A stretch of DNA of 41,054 bases from Paracoccaceae bacterium. GTDB taxonomy: Bacteria > Pseudomonadota > Alphaproteobacteria > Rhodobacterales > Rhodobacteraceae. The notes beneath the pieces were generated by a model, which saw only the letters and a program-made list of their open reading frames with translations, did no database searches and was not told the origin of the DNA. The stretch covers positions 1 to 41,054 of the forward strand of contig JAJEBG010000056.1 in assembly GCA_022824005.1 (NCBI GenBank), read 5' to 3'. This document shows positions 8,438 through 17,010 of this stretch, in pieces. Each line of letters begins with the position of its first letter. Position 1 is the stretch's first letter. The position numbers and the translations under genes were made by a program.

Positions 8438-10252
8438 TCAACATCTATCAAACAGGTCGATAAGTTCAAACTTCACTGCGTCAACGATACCGAGATCAGA
8501 AATCCGCAATTCAGGAATCACCGATAGAGCCAGCAAAGAGTGTTGCATTATGGCATTATTGAGTGTGCAACCACACGCCACCATCGATTCGTTCAAATGT
8601 CGCGCCGCCGCGGCGACTTCATGAGCGGGACGAGAGGACATCAATCCGGCGACAGGTAACTCGACGATGGCCATCTCTTTGTTGTCTCGCCAAAGGGTTA
8701 TTCCGCCATTGCATTCACCGATTCGATTGACCGCCAGTGCCATTTGCCCGGGATCTGTTCCTACGACGATGATATGATGGCAGTCATGGGCAACGCTTGA
8801 GGCCAAGGCCATTGAACCCTTATAGCCGAAACCACTGACAAAACCATTGACGATGTGACCGCTGCCCCGATGTCTTTCGACGATGGCAATTGAAGCGATG
8901 TCCTGTTTTGCGTCAACCGTGACCCGACCGTCCTGAACGTTCAAGTTTCGTTTGAGATGTTGCGTCGGAGCTTGGTTTTCAACCACTCCAATCACGTGGG
9001 TATTGACTGAGGTTGAATCGGTTTTGGGAGCGGTCACACTGAAATCATCTTGCGTAACAGGCCGACCCATATTCACCGTGTTGAGGGCTTCATCTGGCCA
9101 GTCAAGACTGGGAGGTTTGATAAGATATTTTCCATTGGACGCGAGATGTTGACCGCGGCCAAACACCTCTTCAATCGGGAGTGTGCTCAGGCACGAAGTC
9201 AGGATCAAATCGGCACGACGCCCAGGTGTGATGGAGCCGAGTTCACGCTCCAAACCAAAATGAGTGGCAGTATTGACGGTGGCCATTTGCAAGGCCATCA
9301 AAGGCTCACATCCGCACTCACCGATGGCGTGTCTTACCACGCGATTCATGTGACCTTCCTCAACCAACGTTCCAGAATGGCAGTCATCGGTGCACAAAAT
9401 AAATTTCCTTGAATCCAACCCTTTCTTGGTGATGGCGGTGATTTGGGATTTTACATCATACCACGCGGAGCCAAGCCGAAGCATGGCACTCATCCCTTGT
9501 CGCACCCGTGTGATGGCATCAATCTCGCGGGTTCCCTCATGATCATCAGCGGGCCCACCCGCGGCGTAGGCGTGAAACCCTTTATCCAAATCAGTGGAGG
9601 CGTAATGACCGCCGACCGTCTTGTTGGCCATTTGGGTTTCAGAAATCTCGGCCAGCATCTGATCATCACCGGCGATCACACCAGGGAAGTTCATCATTTC
9701 CCCAAGTCCGATGATTCCCGGCCAAGTCATGGCCTCTTTGACTTCCTCTGGTCCAATACATTGGCCTGTCGTCTCTAAACCCGGCGCCGACGGCGCACAG
9801 GATGGCATCTGAATATAAATATTGATGGGTTGAAGCTCAGCTTCCTCAAGCATCAATCGTACGCCCATCAATCCGAGAACATTGGCGATTTCATGGGGAT
9901 CAGCAAATAGCGATGTGGTGCCATGAGGGATAACCGCTTCGGCAAATCGTGCCGGTGTCAGCATGCCCGATTCGATATGCATATGGCCATCGCAAAGACC
10001 AGGCACAGCAAATATTCCATCGGCATGAATGACGGAGGTATGATCGCCGATGCAATGGGCGGCATCGGGCCCACAATAGGCGAATCGCCCCTCGACAATC
10101 GCGATATCCGTGTTCTTGATGACTTCTCCACTATGGACATTGACCCATGAAGTGCCCTTGATCACTAAATCGGCTTCAGCACGACCTGCGGCGACGTCAA
10201 CGAGTTGCCGCGCACATTGATGCCATGGTTTTATGGAAAAATCTTCTTGCAT
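8438..10252 (-). CDS. ade: Adenine deaminase
   Basis: A 604-residue amidohydrolase-superfamily enzyme that deaminates adenine to hypoxanthine using bound metal. Diagnostic segments are DGHMHIESGMLTPARFAEA (HxH metal ligands), HGTTSLFADPHEIANVLG, and DDCHSGTLVEEGHMNRVV (late Asp and His). The C-terminal adenine deaminase domain is present (GHIVNGFVSGFGYKGSMALA, SVAHDCHHIIVVGTD). The length is typical. It is the first gene of the ade-amn pair, with a 3-bp gap to amn. This pair would turn AMP into hypoxanthine and ribose 5-phosphate without passing through adenosine or IMP. Confidence 0.94.
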   Translation of the reverse strand: MQEDFSIKPWHQCARQLVDVAAGRAEADLVIKGTSWVNVHSGEVIKNTDIAIVEGRFAYCGPDAAHCIGDHTSVIHADGIFAVPGLCDGHMHIESGMLTPARFAEAVIPHGTTSLFADPHEIANVLGLMGVRLMLEEAELQPINIYIQMPSCAPSAPGLETTGQCIGPEEVKEAMTWPGIIGLGEMMNFPGVIAGDDQMLAEISETQMANKTVGGHYASTDLDKGFHAYAAGGPADDHEGTREIDAITRVRQGMSAMLRLGSAWYDVKSQITAITKKGLDSRKFILCTDDCHSGTLVEEGHMNRVVRHAIGECGCEPLMALQMATVNTATHFGLERELGSITPGRRADLILTSCLSTLPIEEVFGRGQHLASNGKYLIKPPSLDWPDEALNTVNMGRPVTQDDFSVTAPKTDSTSVNTHVIGVVENQAPTQHLKRNLNVQDGRVTVDAKQDIASIAIVERHRGSGHIVNGFVSGFGYKGSMALASSVAHDCHHIIVVGTDPGQMALAVNRIGECNGGITLWRDNKEMAIVELPVAGLMSSRPAHEVAAAARHLNESMVACGCTLNNAIMQHSLLALSVIPELRISDLGIVDAVKFELIDLFDRC

Positions 10253-10397
10253 GAATTTGCCCTAATTTCTTTGAGCGAGGGGTCAAGCGATATGAATGAC
10301 CGTCGCTTTGAGAGTTGGCGTGTGCCATCCCCATCACACTTCTTATCATGACGATTATCCATTGGATCACTCAAATGCCGTTCGTCATGATTGCGGT

Positions 10398-11576
10398 TCA
10401 ATGAACGCTTTCGAGTGCGAGAGCGATCCCCTGTCCGCCACCAATGCACATGGTGACCAGAGCTTTGGCGGTTGAAGTCCGCTCCAATTCGTAAAGGGCT
10501 TTGATGGTGATAATCACCCCGGTGGCACCGATCGGGTGGCCAAGCGCGATCGCACCACCATTTGGGTTGACCCGGCTCGGGTTCAAACCCAATTTCTGAT
10601 TGACCGCCAGTGCTTGCGCCGCGAAAGCCTCATTGGCTTCTATGACATCGAAGTCAGATATGGCCAAGTCAAGTTTGTCGAGGAGTTTGCGCACCGCAGG
10701 TACAGGACCTATTCCCATGGTTTCAGGGCGCACCCCGGCATGGGCGTAACCAAGGAGGCGGGCCCGTGGTTTTAGTCCCGCTTTCTCGGCCGCTTCGGCG
10801 CGCGCCAAAACGACCGCGGCCGCCCCATCGTTGATACCAGATGCGTTTCCGGCGGTAACTGTGCCATCTTTTTTGAATACGGCGCGCAACTCGGCCAATC
10901 CTCCGGCGGTGGTTTCCTTTGGATGTTCGTCGACCTCAAAATTCATTGTCTGACGTCTGGAGGTTGTCTCAACGGCGGTAATTTGGTCACCAAAAAAGCC
11001 ATTGTCGATGGCTTTGCGGGCTCGCACTTGGCTTTCTAGCGCAAATGCGTCTTGCTGCGCCCGACCAATATCATGTTCCTCAGCCACATTCTCTGCCGTC
11101 ACCCCCATATGGCCGGTGCCGAATGGGCAGGACAGTGCCCCGATCATGACGTCGGTGATCTCTGTATCTCCCATTTTTTGGCCCCAGCGTATTGAGGATA
11201 GGTAATGGGGGGAGCGACTCATATTTTCGGCCCCGGCGGCCAAACCAAAATCGGCGTCGCCGAGGGCCAATGACTGCATGACCGAGACGATCGCTTGTGC
11301 GCCCGAGCCACACAGACGATTCACGTTCATCGCGGGAGTGGAATCGGGAATACCGGCCTTGATGGCCGCCACTCGCGAAAGATACATATCTCTAGGTTCG
11401 GTATTGATGACATGTCCGAAAGCGACGTGACCGATTTGACGGGGTTCAATTTGTGATTTTTCGATCGCTTTTTTGGTCACGATGGTGCCGAGTTCAATGG
11501 GGGAGATACCTGTCAGAGAGCCACCAAAGGTTCCAATCGCGGTTCGAGTACCGTCCAACACAACTATTTCATCCAT
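10398..11576 (-). CDS. Acetyl-CoA acetyltransferase (thiolase)
   Basis: A 392-residue thiolase that cleaves or forms acetoacetyl-CoA and related 3-ketoacyl-CoAs. The nucleophilic Cys lies in NRLCGSGAQAIVSVMQSL. The conserved GGAIALGHPIGATG supplies the catalytic His, and the C-terminal Cys is in MCIGGGQGIAL. The gene begins inside the end of the marR gene (8-bp overlap), so the two are translationally coupled. The pair diverges from the homogentisate operon. Homogentisate breakdown yields fumarate and acetoacetate, and after CoA activation a thiolase would finish the pathway. Whether it prefers degradation or synthesis (as in PhaA) cannot be told from sequence. Confidence 0.92.
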   Translation of the reverse strand: MDEIVVLDGTRTAIGTFGGSLTGISPIELGTIVTKKAIEKSQIEPRQIGHVAFGHVINTEPRDMYLSRVAAIKAGIPDSTPAMNVNRLCGSGAQAIVSVMQSLALGDADFGLAAGAENMSRSPHYLSSIRWGQKMGDTEITDVMIGALSCPFGTGHMGVTAENVAEEHDIGRAQQDAFALESQVRARKAIDNGFFGDQITAVETTSRRQTMNFEVDEHPKETTAGGLAELRAVFKKDGTVTAGNASGINDGAAAVVLARAEAAEKAGLKPRARLLGYAHAGVRPETMGIGPVPAVRKLLDKLDLAISDFDVIEANEAFAAQALAVNQKLGLNPSRVNPNGGAIALGHPIGATGVIITIKALYELERTSTAKALVTMCIGGGQGIALALESVH

Positions 11577-12033
11577 GTCTATTTCCTTCTCCAGGATGAT
11601 TTAACGGGACGGATGTATCAAGCAACACATTCAGTCCGTCACAAAATCCATCTTTCGTCTCGCCCAGACGTTTAAGCAACAAGCGTTGATATTCACGGGC
11701 CAGCGGTTCCAATTTATTCATCAGTTCCATTCCCTTTGATGTCAACTCTAGATTGCGCAGCCGGCGATCCTGCTGATTCATTGAATTGGTGATGAGGCCG
11801 GCCTTCTCAAGGCGCTGGGCGGCACGGCTCACGCGCGATTTGTGCAAATCGACCTGCCGTTCCAGATCTCGCACACTGACCGCGTCAGTTTGCGAAAGAT
11901 GGGCTAAAATGCGCCATTCAGGAATCCGTATCCCATAGGGAACCCAGTAAGCTCGCTCCAACTCTTCGCTCATTTGTTTTGCCAAGACATTCATCTGGTA
12001 AGGCAAAAAATTATCGAGATCGAATTGGGTCAT
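11569..12033 (-). CDS. MarR-family transcriptional regulator, probable homogentisate-locus repressor
   Basis: A 154-residue winged helix-turn-helix protein of the MarR family, which usually binds palindromic operators as a dimer and is released by aromatic ligands. The DNA-binding part is seen in WRILAHLSQTDAVSVRDL, then QVDLHKSRVSRAAQRLEKAG (recognition helix) and the wing residues NSMNQQDRRLRNLELTSKG. It diverges from hmgA across a 141-bp region containing a palindrome of the expected size, and overlaps the thiolase gene downstream. Control of hmgA and of its own operon is therefore likely. A homogentisate or other aromatic-acid inducer is inferred from context only. Confidence 0.88.
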   Translation of the reverse strand: MTQFDLDNFLPYQMNVLAKQMSEELERAYWVPYGIRIPEWRILAHLSQTDAVSVRDLERQVDLHKSRVSRAAQRLEKAGLITNSMNQQDRRLRNLELTSKGMELMNKLEPLAREYQRLLLKRLGETKDGFCDGLNVLLDTSVPLNHPGEGNRHG

Positions 12034-12103
12034 GGGGGAATAATGCCATTTATTTTTTTATCGTCAAGGTGGCGGGATGTCGCAGAGATAAACGCATTCA
12101 TGG

Positions 12104-12132
12104 TTGACATTGTTGCAAGTGCAACGATAAAC
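12104..12132 (+). promoter_or_regulatory. hmgA promoter
   Basis: A perfect -35 TTGACA at 12104-12109 is separated by 17 bp from ATAAAC at 12127-12132, a weak -10. The spacer is almost filled by the palindrome at 12112-12125. A regulator bound there would block RNA polymerase. Confidence 0.55.
12112..12125. promoter_or_regulatory. MarR-type operator between the -35 and -10 of hmgA
   Basis: GTTGCA at 12112-12117 and TGCAAC at 12120-12125 form a perfect 6+6 palindrome with a 2-bp centre. Flanking AT/AT extends the symmetry with one mismatch to about 20 bp, the usual footprint of MarR proteins. The marR gene starts about 80 bp away on the other strand. Confidence 0.6.
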
Positions 12133-12174
12133 GTGGAAAAATTTTAAATGAGGGGCGAGAGAGAGGGTATGCCC

Positions 12175-13506
12175 ATGAATAAGTTGTCATCCAACGGCCG
12201 CCTATGGTTAATGCCGGGATATATGCCAGGTTTTGGCAATGACTTTGAAACCGAAGCGCTGCAAGGCGCGTTGCCTCGGGGCCAGAATAGTCCCCAAAAA
12301 TGTCCCTATGGTCTCTACGCTGAGCAGTTGTCGGGCACTCCTTTCACCGCGCCGCCCGGCAAGAATGAGCGGACATGGTGTTATCGAATTCGCCCTTCGG
12401 TTCGCCACACGGGTTCTTTTACCAAGGTGGATTATCCCTATTGGAAAACGGCGCCCTCAATCATTGATGATGTGATTTCCTTGGGTCAATATCGTTGGGA
12501 TCCGGTTCTTGATGATGGCTCTCACAAAACGTTTGTGAGTGGAATGCGGACCATGACCACGGCAGGTGATGTCAATATTCACACCGGAATGGCGGCCCAT
12601 ATCTATCTTATCACCGAATCGATGCATAATGATTACTTCTATTCTGCTGACTCTGAACTTTTGGTGATTCCACAGCAGGGACGGTTGCGTTTTGAGACTG
12701 AACTCGGCGTGATGGTTGTCGGAGTCGGAGAGTTGGCGATTTTACCCCGAGGGTTGGTTTTTCGGGTGGTCTTGGAAGATGGGCCAGCGCGCGGTTTTGT
12801 TTGCGAGAATTATGGCGCACAATTTACCCTGCCGAACCGGGGTCCCATCGGGGCGAACTGCTTGGCCAATCCACGTGATTTCAAAACGCCAATCGCGGCT
12901 TTTTGCGACGAAGAATCGCCGTCGCGCTTGACGGTGAAATGGTGCGGCGCCTTTCACCAATGCGAGATTGGACATTCACCCCTTGACGTCGTGGCGTGGC
13001 ATGGGAACTATGCCCCTTGCAAATACGATTTGACCAAATTCGCGCCCGTCGGGGCTCTGCTATTCGACCATCCCGACCCGTCGATTTTTACGGTGCTGAC
13101 CTCTCCTTCTGGAGTCGAGGGAACCGCCAATGTCGATCTTATCCTTTTCAGGGATCGTTGGTCTGTTGCCGAGAATACCTTTCGGCCTCCGTGGTATCAC
13201 AAAAATATCATGTCGGAATTGATGGGCAATATTTATGGCGTCTATGATGCCAAGCCCGAAGGTTTCGCTCCCGGCGGGATGAGTCTGCACAATATGATGT
13301 TGCCCCACGGCCCTGATCGAGACGCCTTTGAGGCGGCTCGGCAGGCCGAGCTCAAGCCTTCCAAACTGCAAAACACGATGAGTTTCATGTTTGAAACACG
13401 GTTTCCCCAACATTTGACAGAATTCGCTGCTCATGAGGCTCCTTTGCAGGATGATTATGTTGATTGTTGGAAATCACTCGACAAAAAGTTCAATGGAAAA
13501 CCCTGA
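12175..13506 (+). CDS. hmgA: Homogentisate 1,2-dioxygenase
   Basis: The iron enzyme opens the ring of homogentisate to maleylacetoacetate in tyrosine and phenylalanine degradation. The sequence matches the family end to end: [20 protein letters not shown] and [18 protein letters not shown] near the N-terminus, then [19 protein letters not shown], which holds the Fe-binding His and Glu, and [14 protein letters not shown] with the third ligand His. Three ATGs are possible (12148, 12169, 12175). I prefer 12175 because the purine-rich GAGAGGG just upstream is then about 9 bp away. The fumarylacetoacetase-family gene follows 17 bp later. The next-step isomerase and 4-hydroxyphenylpyruvate dioxygenase are not in the window. 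Confidence 0.96.
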   Translation: MNKLSSNGRLWLMPGYMPGFGNDFETEALQGALPRGQNSPQKCPYGLYAEQLSGTPFTAPPGKNERTWCYRIRPSVRHTGSFTKVDYPYWKTAPSIIDDVISLGQYRWDPVLDDGSHKTFVSGMRTMTTAGDVNIHTGMAAHIYLITESMHNDYFYSADSELLVIPQQGRLRFETELGVMVVGVGELAILPRGLVFRVVLEDGPARGFVCENYGAQFTLPNRGPIGANCLANPRDFKTPIAAFCDEESPSRLTVKWCGAFHQCEIGHSPLDVVAWHGNYAPCKYDLTKFAPVGALLFDHPDPSIFTVLTSPSGVEGTANVDLILFRDRWSVAENTFRPPWYHKNIMSELMGNIYGVYDAKPEGFAPGGMSLHNMMLPHGPDRDAFEAARQAELKPSKLQNTMSFMFETRFPQHLTEFAAHEAPLQDDYVDCWKSLDKKFNGKP

Positions 13507-13523
13507 ATTTGGAATGATGAACA

Positions 13524-14531
13524 ATGAAACTCGCGACACTGCGTGACGGCAGCCGAGATGGTCGGCTTGTCATCGTTTCGAAGGAACTTACCCGATACCA
13601 ATTGGCCCCTTGTGCCTTCCCGACTCTTCAGTCAGCCATAGATGACTGGGCATCGGCTCATGCCGCACTCAGTGAGGCGGTCAACCAGTTAGAGGCCGGA
13701 CAGGGTCACCCATTCGATGCTCGCGAGATGATGTCGCCCTTACCCCGCGCCTATCAGTGGGCCGATGGCTCGGCCTACATCAACCATATCGAACTCTTGC
13801 GCAAAGCACGGCAAGCCGAAATGCCCGCAGGCTTTTTGGTTGAGCCGTTGATATATCAGGGCGGTTCAGACAGTTTCTTGGCTCCAACCGATCCTATTCT
13901 TGCCGAAAGCGACTCACTCGGTATTGATCTAGAAGCCGAGATTGCCGTCATCGTGGATGATGTGCCAATGGGAATATCGGCCCAAGAAGCGAGCGAAAAG
14001 GTGCGGCTGGTGATGCTGGTCAACGATGTGACTTATCGAGGACTGACCAAGAGTGAACTGGCCAAAGGATTTGGTTTTTTTCAATCCAAACCGTCTTCGG
14101 CTTTCTCGCCGGTGGCTGTCACACCGGATGAGCTTGGCGACGTTTGGGATGACTCGCGAGTGCACTTGCCGTTATGTGTAGATGTCAACGGAGCCCCATT
14201 CGGCCGTGCTGAAGCGGGTGTGGGCATGATCTTTAGTTTTGCTGACCTTATTTGCCACGCGGCACGAACCCGCCCGCTTGTCGCCGGTTCCATCATCGGC
14301 TCGGGGACAGTATCCAATAAATTTGGTGACCAACCGGGATTGCCGATTCACGAGGGTGGGGTGGGCTATTCATGTTTGGCAGAAGTCAGAATGATCGAAA
14401 CGATTCGGAATGGAAAGCCGTCAACCCCCTTTCTTCAATTTGGTGACGAAGTGAAGATTTGGATGGAGGATAAAATGGGGCATTCCATTTTTGGTGTCAT
14501 TGAACAGAAGGTTTTGCCATATGGAGGATAG
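13524..14531 (+). CDS. Fumarylacetoacetate hydrolase family protein
   Basis: The likely role is hydrolysis of fumarylacetoacetate (or maleylacetoacetate) to acetoacetate and fumarate, the last step after HmgA. The 335-residue protein has the FAH-fold metal site: EAEIAVIVDDVPMG with the acidic ligands, then VTYRGLTKSELAKGFGFFQSKP and SSAFSPVAVTPDELG, and a C-terminal LVAGSIIGSGTVSN segment. It follows hmgA by 17 bp on the same strand, so co-transcription is near certain. The fold is shared with other acylpyruvases, but this operon position strongly favours the homogentisate pathway. It is followed at once by a decayed gene. Confidence 0.9.
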   Translation: MKLATLRDGSRDGRLVIVSKELTRYQLAPCAFPTLQSAIDDWASAHAALSEAVNQLEAGQGHPFDAREMMSPLPRAYQWADGSAYINHIELLRKARQAEMPAGFLVEPLIYQGGSDSFLAPTDPILAESDSLGIDLEAEIAVIVDDVPMGISAQEASEKVRLVMLVNDVTYRGLTKSELAKGFGFFQSKPSSAFSPVAVTPDELGDVWDDSRVHLPLCVDVNGAPFGRAEAGVGMIFSFADLICHAARTRPLVAGSIIGSGTVSNKFGDQPGLPIHEGGVGYSCLAEVRMIETIRNGKPSTPFLQFGDEVKIWMEDKMGHSIFGVIEQKVLPYGG

Positions 14532-14534
14532 TAA

Positions 14535-14716
14535 GTGAACAAAGCATTCGCGTCGCAAGCGGATCTCAAGGAAAAAATATTAGTTTCACGGAGGTGGGCG
14601 ACGGTCTTTTTGCTTTCACGGCAGAGGGTAATCCGAATTCGGTGATGATCATTGAAGCGGGGGAGGTCAGCGGCGTTGTCGAGAAAAATGGGACTCAAAG
14701 TTATAATCCCCAATAG
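14535..14716 (+). pseudogene. Remnant of a metallo-beta-lactamase-fold hydrolase gene
   Basis: A GTG four bases after the fumarylacetoacetase stop begins NKAFASQADLKEK, and one frame over the sequence continues as ISFTEVGDGLFAFTAEGNPN. Together these match, from memory, the N-terminus of MBL-fold hydrolases found beside hmgA in alphaproteobacteria, where a segment like NSGVIIGDD and the HxHxDH site should follow. The frame is lost in the A run at 14572-14577 (one A too few). The second frame degenerates after PNSVMII and stops at 14716, after about 60 of roughly 300 residues. The metal site is absent, so this is a decayed third gene of the homogentisate operon. Confidence 0.55.
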
Positions 14717-14875
14717 TTTTAACGCGAACTATAGGTTCGAAAACAGCGACTGATCAAGGGACTTAAACCCGCTAGGCGTCAGAATGGGTCAACAATATGC
14801 TGATCTCGGCTTGCTTTTTTGACCAATCATGTTTATGACACGCTCATTCTTGATGTAGTGAAGGATGGGTACAAG

Positions 14876-15292
14876 ATGGAGACCTTCAGCAGAGTGATCG
14901 CGTCTGTGATGGTGATCTCATTGGCCTTTTTTGTTGTCCATGCGACACCCGCAGCAAAAGCAGGAGACAGCGATGACCTCGTCAAAGCCGCGGTTGGTCT
15001 GGCAGCGATCGGCATTATTGCCAGTGAAGTCAAGCGCGGCAAACAGAAACGCAAAGCGGCCGAAGCCGCGGCCGCAGCCGCAGCGGCTGAAAAAAAGAAA
15101 AGGTCTTCTGTTCCCCGAAACTGTCGTTATGGGAGATGGGATGGTCAGAATTGGCGCGATTCCGATGGCAGAATATGTCGCCCAACACCGGCTGTTTGTT
15201 TGCGTGAAACGCGCCGAGGGAATCGCAATATTGTCACCTTTGACTCAGACTGCATGATGAAAGAGGGATTTCGTCTGAGTCGGCGATATTGA
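14876..15292 (+). CDS. Small predicted secreted protein with an alanine-rich linker
   Basis: I do not recognise a family. The predicted 138-residue protein begins [20 protein letters not shown] and has an apparent signal peptide ending near [10 protein letters not shown] short hydrophobic segment ([10 protein letters not shown]) follows, then a charged run and a stretch of about a dozen residues dominated by Ala before EKKKR. The C-terminal part is basic and Cys-containing, with [20 protein letters not shown] and later Cys at CLRET and DCMM, which could form disulphides in the periplasm. The ATG at 14876 with AAGGATGGG upstream fits; an upstream TTG at 14819 has no ribosome-binding site. Presence as a real gene is likely but not proven. 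Confidence 0.55.
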   Translation: METFSRVIASVMVISLAFFVVHATPAAKAGDSDDLVKAAVGLAAIGIIASEVKRGKQKRKAAEAAAAAAAAEKKKRSSVPRNCRYGRWDGQNWRDSDGRICRPTPAVCLRETRRGNRNIVTFDSDCMMKEGFRLSRRY

Positions 15293-15302
15293 TCTCACCC
15301 AT

Positions 15303-15944
15303 TTGCCGTCGGATCGCCCCAATCTATCTCTTGAGAGAGATCTTGAATGGCAGGGGGCGAAGTTTATCGCCGGTGTGGACGAGGCTGGAAGAGGTTCTCT
15401 CGCCGGTCCCGTTGTGGCCGCGGCGGTCATCCTTCCATGTTCAGACATTCCTGAGGGAATCGACGACTCCAAACGGTTGAGTCCTCATCGTCGTCGTCAA
15501 TTGGCGATAGAAATCAAAGCTGTTTCGATGACATCTTTGTCTGTGGTGGATGTCGATGTCATTGAGCGTGTGAATATTTTGGGTGCGACAATGCAGGCGA
15601 TGCGCTTGGCGGTTGAAAATTTGCCAAAAGTTCCGGATCAGATATTGATTGACGGTAACCGACTTCCATCAAAATTGAGTGCACCAGCGACAGCCATTGT
15701 CAAGGGCGATACAAAGTCTGTATCCATCGCCGCCGCAAGCATCATCGCAAAGGTTGAGCGCGATGAATTAATGGCGAAACTCGCCGTTGACTATCCTCAA
15801 TACAACTGGGCCAAAAATGCCGGTTATGGGACGGCTGAACATTTGCAGGCTTTACAAGATTATGGGCCGACCCCACATCACCGAAAGAGTTTTGCCCCCG
15901 TGCATCGCGCAACAGAATGGCGGTTAGGAGGGACGGAGAAATGA
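15303..15944 (+). CDS. rnhB: Ribonuclease HII
   Basis: The enzyme removes RNA from RNA-DNA hybrids and incises at misincorporated ribonucleotides. The 213-residue sequence shows the active-site motif [20 protein letters not shown] (catalytic Asp-Glu at about 26-27), [15 protein letters not shown], and [21 protein letters not shown] with downstream acidic residues. The C-terminal [20 protein letters not shown] is typical. The start is the TTG at 15303 by default; no strong ribosome-binding site decides it, and homologous starts vary. The stop overlaps the cobD start by 4 bp. Confidence 0.95.
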   Translation: MPSDRPNLSLERDLEWQGAKFIAGVDEAGRGSLAGPVVAAAVILPCSDIPEGIDDSKRLSPHRRRQLAIEIKAVSMTSLSVVDVDVIERVNILGATMQAMRLAVENLPKVPDQILIDGNRLPSKLSAPATAIVKGDTKSVSIAAASIIAKVERDELMAKLAVDYPQYNWAKNAGYGTAEHLQALQDYGPTPHHRKSFAPVHRATEWRLGGTEK

Positions 15945-16882
15945 CAGCCATGTCGACTTTGTGTCTTATTCTTGCGATGCTTCTTGACAAGCGTTTCGGC
16001 GAGCCGGAGGTGATATGGTCAAGAATATCTCACCCGGTTGAAGTATTTGGACGATGGATTCGTTTGGCTGATGAGACAATCAACCCGCCGAGTGGTGACC
16101 GGAAATTGGTGAAGGGCGTGGGATTTCTGGCCATCAGCTGTCTCATATTGGCCATTTTGGGTTCACTGACGCGTTGGGTTCCTGGCGGCCAAATCATTGA
16201 CATAGCAGTACTGGCTATTCTCTTGGCTCAGAAAAGTCTTGAAGATCACTTGAAAGATGTGGCCGCAAAGCTGCGAGTCAATCTTGATCAAGGCCGGGCC
16301 GCCGTCGGCAAAATAGTCGGTCGAGATGTCAGCCATCTGAACTCTAGCGAGGTCTCCAAAGCCGCCGTGGAGAGCGCCGCGGAAGGGTTTCTGGACGGTG
16401 TTATTGCCCCGTGTTTTTGGTTCTTGATTTTGGGATTGCCGGGCGTGCTCATCTACAAGTTTGTGAATACGGCCGATAGCATGATTGGGTATCGCAATGA
16501 ACAATACAGTGAGTTTGGTTGGGCCGCGGCACGGCTTGACGATCTATTGAACTGGATACCGGCGCGATTGTCTTCTGTTGTCCTCTTGGCCACTCACGGC
16601 TCACTGAACCGTCTCAAATCTATGGCGGATGATGCCATATTGCATGTGTCACCAAATGCGGGTTGGCCAGAATCGGCTATGGCCTATGCCCTTGATATTT
16701 CTCTGGGGGGGGCAAGATACTATGGGCAGGAGCGTGTTGATTTGTGTCACTTCAATGAGGAAGGCCGACAACAATTGACCGCTCAAGATATTGATCATGC
16801 GATCCATTTGATTCGCCGCTCTCACCGAACCTGTCTCTTTGCGTTGTTGGCGCTACTGCTACTCCATCTCGCTCTGCTCTGA
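15941..16882 (+). CDS. cobD: Adenosylcobinamide-phosphate synthase (CobD/CbiB)
   Basis: An integral membrane enzyme that attaches the aminopropanol arm to adenosylcobyric acid in cobalamin synthesis. The family pattern is clear: LDKRFGEPEVIWSRISHPVE at the N-terminus, ISHLNSSEVSKAAVESAAE-like text (here DVSHLNSSEVSKAAVESAAE), DGVIAPCFWFLILGLPGV, and NTADSMIGYRNEQYSEFGWA. Hydrophobic segments occur throughout and at the extreme C-terminus. I set the start at 15941, where the ATG overlaps the rnhB stop (ATGA) and follows GGAGGGACGGAG. No other cobalamin gene lies in the window, so it is an isolated pathway member here. Confidence 0.93.
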   Translation: MTAMSTLCLILAMLLDKRFGEPEVIWSRISHPVEVFGRWIRLADETINPPSGDRKLVKGVGFLAISCLILAILGSLTRWVPGGQIIDIAVLAILLAQKSLEDHLKDVAAKLRVNLDQGRAAVGKIVGRDVSHLNSSEVSKAAVESAAEGFLDGVIAPCFWFLILGLPGVLIYKFVNTADSMIGYRNEQYSEFGWAAARLDDLLNWIPARLSSVVLLATHGSLNRLKSMADDAILHVSPNAGWPESAMAYALDISLGGARYYGQERVDLCHFNEEGRQQLTAQDIDHAIHLIRRSHRTCLFALLALLLLHLALL

Positions 16883-17010
16883 GGGGCTGATCAGGCGCTG
16901 ACCCATGGCGGCACTGATATTTTCAAATGTAGAAAAAGTTCTCTTTGGATTCGATGGAAATTGTCTATAAGCGGGTTCATCTGAAAGTATCAGAATTTAG
17001 GAGAATCAAA

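Noticed and set aside
9050-9412. A 120-codon plus-strand frame within ade
   Set aside because: Antisense shadow of adenine deaminase, which is conserved over this part.
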